From: an uncultured Clostridia bacterium
GTDB taxonomy: Bacteria; Bacillota; Clostridia; Christensenellales; Aristaeellaceae
Assembly (NCBI GenBank): GCA_946042585.1
Contig: CAMGDO010000009.1
Span: forward strand, 1-11,595
Reading direction: 5' to 3'
DNA: 11,595 nt
Positions 6,461 to 11,595 of this stretch are shown here, one piece after another. Below the pieces are notes generated by a model, which saw nothing but the letters and a program-made list of their open reading frames with translations, made no database searches and was not told the origin of the DNA. The translations under genes and the position numbers were made by a program. The first letter of the stretch is position 1; every line of letters begins with the position of its first letter.

Positions 6461-6840
6461 ATCGCGCTCTCCACGACGTACATCTCAATCGTTTCGCTGC
6501 CATCCTCCAGCGCCTGCGGGTTTTTGATCACAAAGAGCAGCTCGCCCGGCATCATATAGCCGTATTCACGCGCTTTTGCGATAATATATTCATCCGTATC
6601 GGCAATCTGTATTTCATAGGCCAGCTTTTTCCGTTCCTTTTCCAGCTGATCTCTTGCCAGCTCCAGTTCCCTGACGCTGTATTCAAGCGCTTCCACCTTT
6701 TTGCGCTCGCTGCTGATCATCATGCTGCCAATGGCAATGATTACAAACAGCGCACAGAAAACCGCCAGCGGGCGAACGCGCCCATACCAGAACGTCTGCG
6801 AAAGCTGGTGAGATGGTCTGCTGGGCGGATTCTCTCTCAT
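6457..6840 (-). CDS. divIC: DivIC/FtsB-like septum formation initiator
   Basis: The 127-residue bitopic protein has a cytoplasmic N-terminus of about 23 residues, one membrane helix (about 24-43, VRPLAVFCALFVIIAIGSMM), a charged heptad coiled coil (about 44-80, RKKVEALEYSVRELELARDQ), and the family signature DEYIIAKAREYGYMMPGELLFV. DivIC partners with FtsL and DivIB at the septum to activate peptidoglycan synthesis. The start ATG has GGAGG with a 6-nt gap. It follows yabQ by 29 bp, the order found in Bacillus and many Clostridia, and overlaps the next gene by 4 nt. A further promoter for vegetative expression would be expected, but I see no clear one in the short gap. Confidence 0.93.
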   Translation of the reverse strand: MRENPPSRPSHQLSQTFWYGRVRPLAVFCALFVIIAIGSMMISSERKKVEALEYSVRELELARDQLEKERKKLAYEIQIADTDEYIIAKAREYGYMMPGELLFVIKNPQALEDGSETIEMYVVESAI

Positions 6841-6869
6841 GGGTTGCCTCCAACTTGATAGTGCTTTTG

Positions 6870-7199
6870 TTATTCGCCGTGATTGTCCTTTTTCCTGTCA
6901 GGTCTTATCAATTTTATCACAAATTGCAAAAGCCTGCGGATTCCCAGCCGGTAAATGATGCCGCCCACCAGAAAGGACAGCGGCATATACAGCCGCAGGG
7001 CATCGCAATGCGTAGCTTCCAGCGCGAGAAAACATAAAAACGCTGCGCCTGTGCAGAGAAAGAGATCCATCATGACGCGAAAGGCGGCATTGAGGCGCGA
7101 AAGAGGGGAGAGAACATCAAAAAGAAGGGCGGAAAGCGCGCCCGCATAGAGCAAAGCAAGAAATGTGTATCCCTGAAATGCAGTTTCCCTGAGCGGCAT
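6870..7199 (-). CDS. yabQ: Spore cortex biosynthesis protein YabQ
   Basis: The 109-residue protein has three to four hydrophobic helices (about 9-30, 42-61, 70-84 and possibly 88-98) and a charged tail RPDRKKDNHGE. The N-terminal pattern FQGYTFLALLYAGALSALLFDVL fits YabQ, a membrane protein made in the mother cell and needed for spore cortex formation in Bacillus. Sequence is poorly conserved in this family, so the call leans on position: directly after yabP (6-bp gap) and before divIC. Its ribosome binding site AGGTGA overlaps the yabP stop codon, so the two are coupled. Confidence 0.88.
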   Translation of the reverse strand: MPLRETAFQGYTFLALLYAGALSALLFDVLSPLSRLNAAFRVMMDLFLCTGAAFLCFLALEATHCDALRLYMPLSFLVGGIIYRLGIRRLLQFVIKLIRPDRKKDNHGE

Positions 7200-7205
7200 G
7201 GTATT

Positions 7206-7496
7206 TCACCTGAACAGACCGCGAAGCCCCCTGCGCATCAGAGCTCCATGATCAGAATAGGAAATGCTGTCAACGCGCCCCTCCAGCGCCATACGGCCTT
7301 CTTCCAGCAAGAGCGTGGTGACATGCAGGTTCTCCCCGTTGATGTTCATTTCTCCGCTTTCCGTCAGTAGCTGCATCTGCTTTTCATCAAAGGCCAGCAC
7401 CTCCTTCACCCCGGTCAGCATCAGTGTTTTTCGATCATTCATCGACATGGCATGCGGCCTGGTCGCGCCGTCAGGTGCAGTTAAGGGCTTTGCCAA
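7206..7496 (-). CDS. yabP: Sporulation protein YabP
   Basis: The 96-residue protein matches the YabP/YqfC pattern: HAMSMNDRKTLMLTGVKEVLAFD, then MNINGENLHVTTLLLEEGRMALEGRVDSISYSD, ending in LRGLFR. YabP is a mother-cell sporulation protein, likely working with YabQ in cortex assembly. I chose TTG at 7496 because GAGGTG (7508-7503) lies 6 nt upstream. A longer frame starting at TTG 7538 has no ribosome binding site and would contain the likely sigma-E promoter. Shorter ATG starts near 7450 also lack a site. It is the first gene of the cluster yabP-yabQ-divIC-ppx. Confidence 0.9.
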   Translation of the reverse strand: MAKPLTAPDGATRPHAMSMNDRKTLMLTGVKEVLAFDEKQMQLLTESGEMNINGENLHVTTLLLEEGRMALEGRVDSISYSDHGALMRRGLRGLFR

Positions 7497-7515
7497 ATCA
7501 ATCACCTCAATGGCA

Positions 7516-7544
7516 ACTATACGCGTTTGATTGTCCAAAGATGA
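7516..7544 (-). promoter_or_regulatory. Candidate sigma-E promoter of yabP-yabQ
   Basis: Minus strand: TCATCTT (7544-7538), 14-nt spacer, CGTATAGT (7523-7516). I compare these with the Bacillus sigma-E pattern (kmATATT, CATACAnT): six of seven and five of seven defined positions match. Transcription would begin near 7509, just before the GAGGTG site. yabP is sigma-E controlled in Bacillus; here it is inference. Confidence 0.45.
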
Positions 7545-7575
7545 CGAAAATCAAATAAATTCTTGTGCTGGGTGA

Positions 7576-7604
7576 TTGCGCTGTGCGAAATTCTCATGTA
7601 TAAT
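7576..7604 (+). promoter_or_regulatory. Sigma-A promoter of the response-regulator-like gene
   Basis: TTGCGC (7576-7581), 17-nt spacer, perfect TATAAT (7599-7604). Predicted transcription start is near 7611, where the RNA would begin with a small hairpin, GCAGG-TAGTC-CCTGC (7611-7625), followed by the GGAGGA ribosome binding site at 7628-7633. Confidence 0.65.
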
Positions 7605-7639
7605 GTTAAAGCAGGTAGTCCCTGCGCGGAGGAATTGAC

Positions 7640-8449
7640 ATGTATCGAATATTGATTGCCACCAATGAACCCCGCGTGTTGGATGCGCTGAACGCCATTA
7701 CTGACTGGCCCGGCATGAATTTTCATGAGCCAATGATTGTAGGAAATGCAGTCGAAGCAGTGCAGACGATGGAAACCAAACGCGTGGATTGCATTGCGTA
7801 TATGCTGCCTCAGGAAGAAGCGCATGAACTGAACCATTATCTTGTTTCCCGCAGGCCGAGCCTGCCGATATTCCAGCTGAAACGCACGCTGGAAGGTCAG
7901 ACCCAGTCGCTTGTGGAAATCAGAAGGCTGCTTGACCGGCTTCATATGGACATGACGGATGATATTTATGATGAACAAACCGTTCTGACCATGCTCGGCG
8001 ATGAATTGACGCACGACTTGCTCTCCGGCAACATCGAGGGCGATGATCAGCTGCTTGGACGCCTTCAGATGGTTCGTTCGATGGTTGATCCGGACAAGCC
8101 CTGTCTGCTCTTTGATTTTGATCTGCCGCAGGGCGAGGTGTATCTCAGCTCCCAATGGCGCTATGGCAGCGAACGGCTGGAGAACGCACTGCGCAACAAT
8201 TTCTTTGGCCGGTTTTTTGAGGATATCTATTATGCGGTGGCAGTGCTGACGCCGCGGCATATCCGGGTGATGGCCTGTCAGCGGCAGGATTGCGCATGCG
8301 AAACGGAAGAAAAGCTGATTGCCCGCACGCAGGAGCATGTTCAGCAGGTGCTTGAAAACATTAAGGAATATCTCGGGCTGGATATGGTGCTCGAATCCTG
8401 TCATATACTGGATGCCATGTATCTGCTGACAAGCGAGCATGCCGAATGA
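7640..8449 (+). CDS. Orphan response-regulator-like protein lacking an output domain
   Basis: The 269-residue soluble protein starts at ATG 7640 with GGAGGA 6 nt upstream. Residues 1-100 look like a CheY-type receiver: MYRILIATNEPRVLDAL, VGNAVEAVQTMETKRVDCIAYMLP, RRPSLPIFQL. The acidic pair is replaced (T8-N9) and no Asp stands at the phosphoacceptor position near 54-55, so it should not be phosphorylated normally. Residues about 110-265 resemble the middle region of YesN-type AraC response regulators (LGDELTHDLLSGN, CLLFDFDLPQGE, YYAVAVLTPRHIRVMACQ, ending LGLDMVLESCHILDAMYLL). The protein ends where the AraC helix-turn-helix pair would begin. It is divergent from yabP and has its own promoter. 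Assignment is by pattern only; it may act by protein-protein contact. A 307-codon antisense frame is a shadow. Confidence 0.75.
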   Translation: MYRILIATNEPRVLDALNAITDWPGMNFHEPMIVGNAVEAVQTMETKRVDCIAYMLPQEEAHELNHYLVSRRPSLPIFQLKRTLEGQTQSLVEIRRLLDRLHMDMTDDIYDEQTVLTMLGDELTHDLLSGNIEGDDQLLGRLQMVRSMVDPDKPCLLFDFDLPQGEVYLSSQWRYGSERLENALRNNFFGRFFEDIYYAVAVLTPRHIRVMACQRQDCACETEEKLIARTQEHVQQVLENIKEYLGLDMVLESCHILDAMYLLTSEHAE

Positions 8450-8476
8450 GCGCCTGAGCTATTTGCAGGCAAAAAA

Positions 8477-8505
8477 TTGAGACTGCGATGCTCATTTATC
8501 TTAAT
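8477..8505 (+). promoter_or_regulatory. Weak candidate promoter for azlCD
   Basis: TTGAGA (8477-8482, five of six bases), 17-nt spacer, CTTAAT (8500-8505, four of six). Transcription would start near 8512, inside the inverted repeat at 8506-8536. Offered because the gap of 122 bp otherwise shows no promoter for azlC. Confidence 0.3.
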
Positions 8506-8544
8506 ACAGTCACAGTGGAATCGCTGCTGTGACTGTTTCTGTTT
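8506..8544 (+). terminator. Perfect 10-bp hairpin before azlC: terminator or operator
   Basis: ACAGTCACAG (8506-8515), an 11-nt loop, CTGTGACTGT (8527-8536), then TTCTGTTT. Following the gene that ends at 8449 it could terminate transcription, although the T tract is broken by CTG. It also sits over the predicted azlC transcription start, so it could equally be an operator or a 5' leader hairpin. Confidence 0.55.
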
Positions 8545-8571
8545 ACCCGTCTGATAAAGGTAGCACTTTCA

Positions 8572-9003
8572 ATGAAACGTATACTCAAGCGGGTTTTTCC
8601 GCAAACCATCCCGGTGATGGCCGGCTATATATCCCTGGGTATTGCCTTTGGGCTGCTGCTGCAATCCATCGGCTACGGGCCGCTCTGGGCGTTTCTTATG
8701 AGCGTATTCATTTATGCCGGTTCGACGCAGTTTCTGGCTGTAGAATTGCTGGTGGCGGGCGGGCTGCTGCCTTTTGATACCACGGGCATTGATTTTGCCA
8801 TGACCGCGCTGTTTGTTGTTCTGGTGGTGGAGCAGTGGAAAACACACAGAAACCATCTTCCGGCAATCGCAGGGTTTGCCGTCACCATTGCAGCATTATA
8901 CATTTTCGGCGCCGAACGCTTCCTGATTCCCTCGCTGATTGTGATATCTGTTATTCTGATGTGTATGAAGGGCGCCATCAAGCCGGAGGAAAGCCATAAA
9001 TAA
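8572..9003 (+). CDS. azlC: AzlC-type branched-chain amino acid exporter subunit with internal deletion
   Basis: The 143-residue membrane protein carries both ends of AzlC. The N-terminal part (FPQTIPVMAGYISLGIAFGLLLQ, then SVFIYAGSTQFLAVELLVAGG) is joined directly at about residue 63-65 to the late part (LLPFDTTGIDFAMTALFVV and EQWKTHRNHLPAI). Full AzlC proteins are about 230-250 residues. The missing stretch of some 90 residues normally holds the central helices, including the conserved N-x-R-H and T-D-E segments. The reading frame stays open across the join. AzlC with AzlD exports branched-chain amino acids or analogues; this version is probably inactive or altered. The ribosome binding site is weak (AAAGG, 11 nt before ATG). 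azlD follows with an overlap. Confidence 0.88.
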   Translation: MKRILKRVFPQTIPVMAGYISLGIAFGLLLQSIGYGPLWAFLMSVFIYAGSTQFLAVELLVAGGLLPFDTTGIDFAMTALFVVLVVEQWKTHRNHLPAIAGFAVTIAALYIFGAERFLIPSLIVISVILMCMKGAIKPEESHK

Positions 9004-9322
9004 TCGCTCGATCATTCTTCTGATTGCCGTCATGACAGCCGTAACGGCGTTCCTCAGGTTCCTGCCCTTTATCATCTTTGACCACGGAAAGCAACTGCCG
9101 GCGTGGATTACCTATCTTGGGAAAGCGTTGCCGCCGGCTATTATGAGCATGCTTCTGGTATACTGCCTGAGAAATACCCGCCTGACTGAAATTGGCCGCA
9201 GCTGGCCGGAGCTGGTTTGCGTTGGCGTCGCCATGCTGATGCATCATTGGAAACGAAATACGCTGCTGAGCATCGGAGCCAGCACGTTTCTGTATATGGT
9301 CATCATCCAGTGCATCCTATAG
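8996..9322 (+). CDS. azlD: AzlD-type branched-chain amino acid exporter small subunit
   Basis: The C-terminal 96 residues from ATG 9032 are clear AzlD: AVTAFLRFLPFIIFDHG, LPAWITYLGKALPPAIMSMLLVYCL, a middle hydrophobic segment VCVGVAMLMHHWKRNTLLSI, and STFLYMVIIQCIL. That ATG has no ribosome binding site and cuts into the first membrane helix. In the same frame the protein extends upstream as INNRSIILLIAV, giving 108 residues, the family's normal length. The codon at that extended start is ATA (8996-8998), preceded by GGAGGA (8985-8990) with a 5-nt gap. ATG changed to ATA would explain this, overlapping the azlC end by 8 nt. Translation may be weak or start at an unusual codon. AzlD forms the exporter with AzlC, which is itself damaged here. 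Confidence 0.85.
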   Translation: MNNRSIILLIAVMTAVTAFLRFLPFIIFDHGKQLPAWITYLGKALPPAIMSMLLVYCLRNTRLTEIGRSWPELVCVGVAMLMHHWKRNTLLSIGASTFLYMVIIQCIL

Positions 9323-9342
9323 GCGATAGGGGAGAGCTGTGC

Positions 9343-9380
9343 AAAAAACAGACGCGGCCATGTGGTCACGTCTGTTTTTG
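9343..9380. terminator. Bidirectional intrinsic terminator between azlD and the AlkP gene
   Basis: AAAAACAGACG (9344-9354) pairs with CGTCTGTTTTT (9369-9379), with an inner GGCCA/TGGTC stem around a 2-nt turn. Five T follow on the plus strand and six T on the minus strand. It lies between two genes that converge, 21 bp after azlD and 13 bp after the minus-strand stop, so it can serve both. Confidence 0.92.
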
Positions 9381-9392
9381 ATGCGCCATTTT

Positions 9393-10163
9393 TTAACAAC
9401 GCGCCGATCCTTCCCATTCACGGACGGGCGGTACATTCAGCAGCGCGGCAACTGTCACGGCAATATCCTTGATAGAAACGTCCTCAAGCGCTTTGCCCTT
9501 TTCAAATCTCGGCCCGCAGAAAAAGACGGGAATGGTCATATCCTCCTTTAGCTCTGACCCATGCGTTCTGTCATGACCGCCATGGTCTGCAGTGACGATC
9601 AGGGTATAGCCCTCCGGAAGGCTTTGATACAGCTTTTCGATGCAATCCACGGCATTGTAAATAGCTTTCAGGTATTCTTCGCTCATCCAGCCCTTGTCAT
9701 GCCCCACTTCATCCGTTTCGCCCAGATACAAAAACAAAAAATCCGGTTTCTCTTCACGGATATAGGCAATGGCGCTGTCTGTGCTTTTGCGGTCGGTATC
9801 ATCCTGCCTATGCAGATTGAAACAGGTATAAGTATGGAGATGATCGGGGCGGCTCAAATCGCGCAGCGGCTCCCAGCTGTTAAAAAAAGCGCATTTATGA
9901 CCGAAACCGTCCAGCTGTTCAAACAAACCCGTAATGGGCCGAACCTGCGGCACATACGTGCTGGAAAGAATGCCGTGACGATCCGGCGCAACGCTGTGAA
10001 ACAGCGACATATGGCATGGAAGGGTTACGGAGGGGAAAACAGTCTGCGCATTCAACGCATAGGTCGAAATCTGCATGAGCCTGTCGGCAAAAGAATGCCC
10101 GCAGGCCTTGAGGGCATCGGGGCGCATGCCGTCAACCAGAGCCAGAATGACTTTCTCTGCCAC
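9393..10163 (-). CDS. AlkP-superfamily phosphodiesterase/nucleotide pyrophosphatase-like protein
   Basis: The 256-residue protein has the metal sites of the type I phosphodiesterase branch of the alkaline phosphatase superfamily: ALVDGMRPDAL with D11, FPSVTLPCH with nucleophile T47, LGETDEVGHDKG with D151 and H155, TADHGGHDRTHG with D193, H194 and H201. These bind two zinc-type ions and cleave phosphodiester or phosphomonoester bonds. No signal peptide or membrane helix is seen, so it acts in the cytoplasm. It is compact compared with eukaryotic NPP enzymes. The substrate cannot be told. Start is GTG at 10163-10161 with GGGAGGT 7 nt upstream. It has its own promoter and shares a terminator with azlD. 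Confidence 0.9.
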   Translation of the reverse strand: MAEKVILALVDGMRPDALKACGHSFADRLMQISTYALNAQTVFPSVTLPCHMSLFHSVAPDRHGILSSTYVPQVRPITGLFEQLDGFGHKCAFFNSWEPLRDLSRPDHLHTYTCFNLHRQDDTDRKSTDSAIAYIREEKPDFLFLYLGETDEVGHDKGWMSEEYLKAIYNAVDCIEKLYQSLPEGYTLIVTADHGGHDRTHGSELKEDMTIPVFFCGPRFEKGKALEDVSIKDIAVTVAALLNVPPVREWEGSARC

Positions 10164-10197
10164 AAATACAACCTCCCGAAAGATTCATGTTATGGAT

Positions 10198-10226
10198 ATG
10201 ATAATCTGCGTATACGGCATTGTCAA
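10198..10226 (-). promoter_or_regulatory. Sigma-A promoter of the AlkP-superfamily gene
   Basis: Minus strand: perfect TTGACA (10226-10221), 17-nt spacer, TATCAT (10203-10198, five of six). It lies between the tRNA terminator and the GTG start, some 35 bp from it. Confidence 0.8.
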
Positions 10227-10239
10227 CCGGACTGAACAG

Positions 10240-10271
10240 AAAAACAAAAAACGCTGATCTTTCGATCAGCG
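10240..10271 (-). terminator. Intrinsic terminator of the tRNA operon
   Basis: Minus strand: CGCTGATC, loop GAAA, GATCAGCG, then TTTTTTGTTTT. A perfect 8-bp stem with a tetraloop and long T tract, starting 4 nt after the CCA end of tRNA-Glu. Confidence 0.93.
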
Positions 10272-10275
10272 CATC

Positions 10276-10351
10276 TGGCACCTCCTACCGGATTCGAACC
10301 GGTGTTTCAGCCTTGAGAGGGCCGCGTCCTAGGCCACTAGACAACGGAGGC
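10276..10351 (-). tRNA. tRNA-Glu (anticodon CTC)
   Basis: The 76-nt cloverleaf reads from GCCTCCG at 10351 to encoded CCA at 10276. D stem GTCT/GGAC, anticodon stem CGGCC/GGCTG with loop CTCTCAA (anticodon CTC, decoding GAG), 4-nt variable region, T stem ACCGG/CCGGT with TTCGAAT loop. The acceptor stem has a G:U at 1:72 and a G:A mismatch at 7:66, mildly unusual but compatible with function. It is the second gene of a two-tRNA transcript. Confidence 0.95.
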
Positions 10352-10355
10352 AAAA

Positions 10356-10429
10356 TGGCTGGGGAACAAGGATTTGAACCTTGACAATACGAGTCAGAGT
10401 CGTAGGTGCTGCCGTTACACCATTCCCCA
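10356..10429 (-). tRNA. tRNA-Gln (anticodon CTG)
   Basis: The 74-nt cloverleaf begins TGGGGAATGG at 10429 and ends with encoded CCA at 10356. Acceptor TGGGGAA/TTCCCCA, anticodon stem TACGA/TCGTA with loop CTCTGAC (anticodon CTG, decoding CAG), T stem CAAGG/CCTTG with TTCAAAT loop. The U1:A72 pair is typical of tRNA-Gln. Only four A separate it from tRNA-Glu, so both come from one precursor. Both tRNAs have a C at the wobble position and read G-ending codons. Confidence 0.96.
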
Positions 10430-10458
10430 TTGCCAGTGCAGTCTTGACTGCGTTTGAT

Positions 10459-10487
10459 ATTATATTAAACCTTACACAGAATGTCAA
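10459..10487 (-). promoter_or_regulatory. Consensus sigma-A promoter of the tRNA operon
   Basis: Minus strand: perfect TTGACA (10487-10482), 17-nt spacer, perfect TATAAT (10464-10459). This is a full consensus promoter, as expected for stable RNA. The leader then contains a small dyad, GCAGTC-AA-GACTGC (10451-10438), before the first tRNA. Confidence 0.93.
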
Positions 10488-10567
10488 CCCCTTTATGAAA
10501 ATTTTTCTTGCAAATTTCATGATGTGACGGATTTACAGATGTTTTTCCCGTTCTTTACATTTTTCTC

Positions 10568-10596
10568 TTGCGTCGGCATCGGTATCGGGGTAAAAT
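10568..10596 (+). promoter_or_regulatory. Candidate promoter of tilS giving a near-leaderless mRNA
   Basis: TTGCGT (10568-10573), 17-nt spacer, TAAAAT (10591-10596). Transcription would start near 10603, just three bases before the tilS ATG at 10606. The match is moderate, but the lack of a good ribosome binding site before tilS agrees with a leaderless or near-leaderless message. Confidence 0.4.
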
Positions 10597-10605
10597 AAAT
10601 ATGTT

Positions 10606-11595
10606 ATGGATGCATTTTCTTCTTTGTGCAGTACCGTAGAGGAAAGCCACGCCCGCAGCGGCCGTCCCTCCCGTGTGCTGATTGGATTGTCCGGTGGGGC
10701 GGATTCCGTTGCGCTGTTATGTGCCCTCAGCAGTTTGCAAGCACGCTTGGGCATCACGCTGCATGCCATTCATGTCAATCACGGCTTGCGTGAGAACGCC
10801 ATGGAGGACGAGCGGTTTTGTCGAGCGCTTTGCGATTCGCTTGATGTCCCCCTGACAACAGCGCATGTTCATGTTTCAACCAGGGGGAGCCTTGAAGCTT
10901 CGGCCCGACAGGCGCGCTATCAGGCCTTTGAGGAAACGGCGCGCCATTGCAATGCGGATGCTGTCGCGCTGGCGCATCATATGGACGATCAGGCCGAAAC
11001 GATCCTGATGCATTTGCTGTATGGCTCTGGGGCGGATGGTCTTTGCGGTATGCGTGAGAAAAACGGATTATTCTGGCGGCCATTGCTTTCGCTTCGTCGC
11101 GCGCAGCTGCATGAGGCGCTTGCTTTTCTTGATCAGTCGTGGCGCGAGGATGAGAGCAACGCGGATTTGCAATTCACAAGGAATCGCATTCGTGCCTGTG
11201 TGATGCCGCAGCTTGAAGCAGTTTCGCCTTCCGCCGTATCTGCGATTTGCCGGGCAGGAAGTATCCTCGCCGATGAAAGCGAGCTGCTCAAGCGTCTGGC
11301 AAAAGCGTGTCTTGACGGACAAAGCGGCCGCGGCAAGCCCCGCTTCCTGATGATCGATGCGCTCAACGCGCAGGATACCTGCATTCAGCGGCGGGCACTT
11401 CGGCAATATGCAAGCGAAAGCGGTCTTTTGCTCGATTATGAGCAGACAGAACGCCTTCGCCAGCTGCTTTTCGCTTCTTCCGGCGCGTGCATCAATCTTC
11501 CGCAGGGCTGGCGCGCAATGCGAACAAAAAAGCGGCTTCACCTGCTTTCGCCAGAAAAAGAACCAGGCGGCAGCACGCTTCCCGGGTCGCTGATC
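10606..11595 (+). CDS. tilS: tRNA(Ile)-lysidine synthetase TilS (C-terminus cut by window edge)
   Basis: The visible 330 residues start MDAFSSLCSTVEE and include the PP-loop LIGLSGGADSVALL (SGGADS at 29-34), HVNHGLRENAMEDE, the ARQARY segment, ALAHHMDDQAET, RPLLSLRR, and EDESNADLQFTRNRIR. These are the ATP-pyrophosphatase and substrate motifs of TilS, which changes C34 of tRNA-Ile(CAU) to lysidine so that it reads AUA; the enzyme is essential in most bacteria. The following part (from about residue 205) is the helical linker and start of the C-terminal domain; Bacillus TilS is about 470 residues, so roughly 140 are missing past the edge. ATG 10606 was chosen as the first in-frame ATG; no strong Shine-Dalgarno precedes it. 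In related genomes hpt and ftsH follow. Confidence 0.95.
   Translation, partial: MDAFSSLCSTVEESHARSGRPSRVLIGLSGGADSVALLCALSSLQARLGITLHAIHVNHGLRENAMEDERFCRALCDSLDVPLTTAHVHVSTRGSLEASARQARYQAFEETARHCNADAVALAHHMDDQAETILMHLLYGSGADGLCGMREKNGLFWRPLLSLRRAQLHEALAFLDQSWREDESNADLQFTRNRIRACVMPQLEAVSPSAVSAICRAGSILADESELLKRLAKACLDGQSGRGKPRFLMIDALNAQDTCIQRRALRQYASESGLLLDYEQTERLRQLLFASSGACINLPQGWRAMRTKKRLHLLSPEKEPGGSTLPGSLI

Noticed and set aside
7517..8440. A 307-codon minus-strand open frame opposite the response-regulator-like gene
   Set aside because: Its translation is rich in His and Gln without domain pattern; the plus-strand gene has a promoter, GGAGGA site and receiver-like sequence.
8450..8505. 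GCCTG/CAGGC stem after the orphan gene as a terminator
   Set aside because: It is followed by A rather than T on the coding strand and has only five base pairs.
9561..10235. A 224-codon plus-strand open frame
   Set aside because: Antisense to the AlkP-superfamily gene and running through its promoter; no motifs of its own.
10438..10451. 14-bp dyad GCAGTC-TT-GACTGC in the tRNA leader as a possible operator
   Set aside because: A two-base turn cannot form a stable RNA hairpin, and short dyads of this size occur by chance; stable RNA promoters are rarely repressed.
1..11595. CRISPR array, insertion sequence, phage or toxin-antitoxin genes
   Set aside because: No regularly spaced repeats, transposase or integrase motifs, or small toxin-antitoxin pairs were seen on either strand.

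Overview
The window looks like chromosome from an endospore-forming Clostridia-type Firmicute of moderate GC content, probably an anaerobe. Evidence: the sporulation genes yabP-yabQ next to divIC; an Rrf2/NifS/NifU iron-sulfur operon; an HflX with the long N-terminal extension I associate with Clostridia; strong GGAGG-type ribosome binding sites; sigma-A promoters; and frequent TTG/GTG starts. I see no CRISPR array, insertion sequence, phage gene or rRNA. Species cannot be fixed from this sequence.

Layout. (A) 1-2717, minus strand: a promoter and a 25-bp operator palindrome drive an operon of Rrf2/IscR-type regulator, cysteine desulfurase (NifS/IscS), Fe-S scaffold (NifU/IscU) and the start of hflX, which runs off the left edge. 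(B) 2738-4281, minus: promoter, a small membrane-anchored protein of unknown function, and dusB (tRNA dihydrouridine synthase), whose start overlaps the upstream stop. (C) 4310-5563, minus: a SurA/PrsA-like lipoprotein with its own promoter and a strong terminator. (D) 5552-7544, minus: yabP-yabQ-divIC-ppx/gppA, a coupled sporulation/division cluster behind a sigma-E-like promoter. (E) 7576-9380, plus: a divergent orphan protein resembling a response regulator without its output domain, then azlC-azlD, a branched-chain amino acid exporter pair that looks damaged (large in-frame deletion in azlC, apparent ATA start for azlD). (F) 9343-10487, minus: a bidirectional terminator, an AlkP-superfamily phosphodiesterase, and tRNA-Glu(CTC)/tRNA-Gln(CTG) with a consensus promoter and a terminator. 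(G) 10568-11595, plus: tilS, cut by the right edge.

How the parts fit. Block A is a self-regulated Fe-S assembly operon in which the regulator probably senses Fe-S status through three cysteines. The nearby translation and tRNA genes (hflX, dusB, tilS, tRNAs) and the yabPQ-divIC-tilS neighbourhood recall the Bacillus yabP-tilS-ftsH region, rearranged here. 

Most striking observations: the HflX N-terminal extension carries a full JAMM-type metalloprotease-like motif; azlCD appears to be decaying or remodelled; Ppx/GppA lacks the first conserved Asp; and the response-regulator-like orphan lacks both phosphoacceptor and DNA-binding domain. I found no convincing new multi-gene defence or mobile system.
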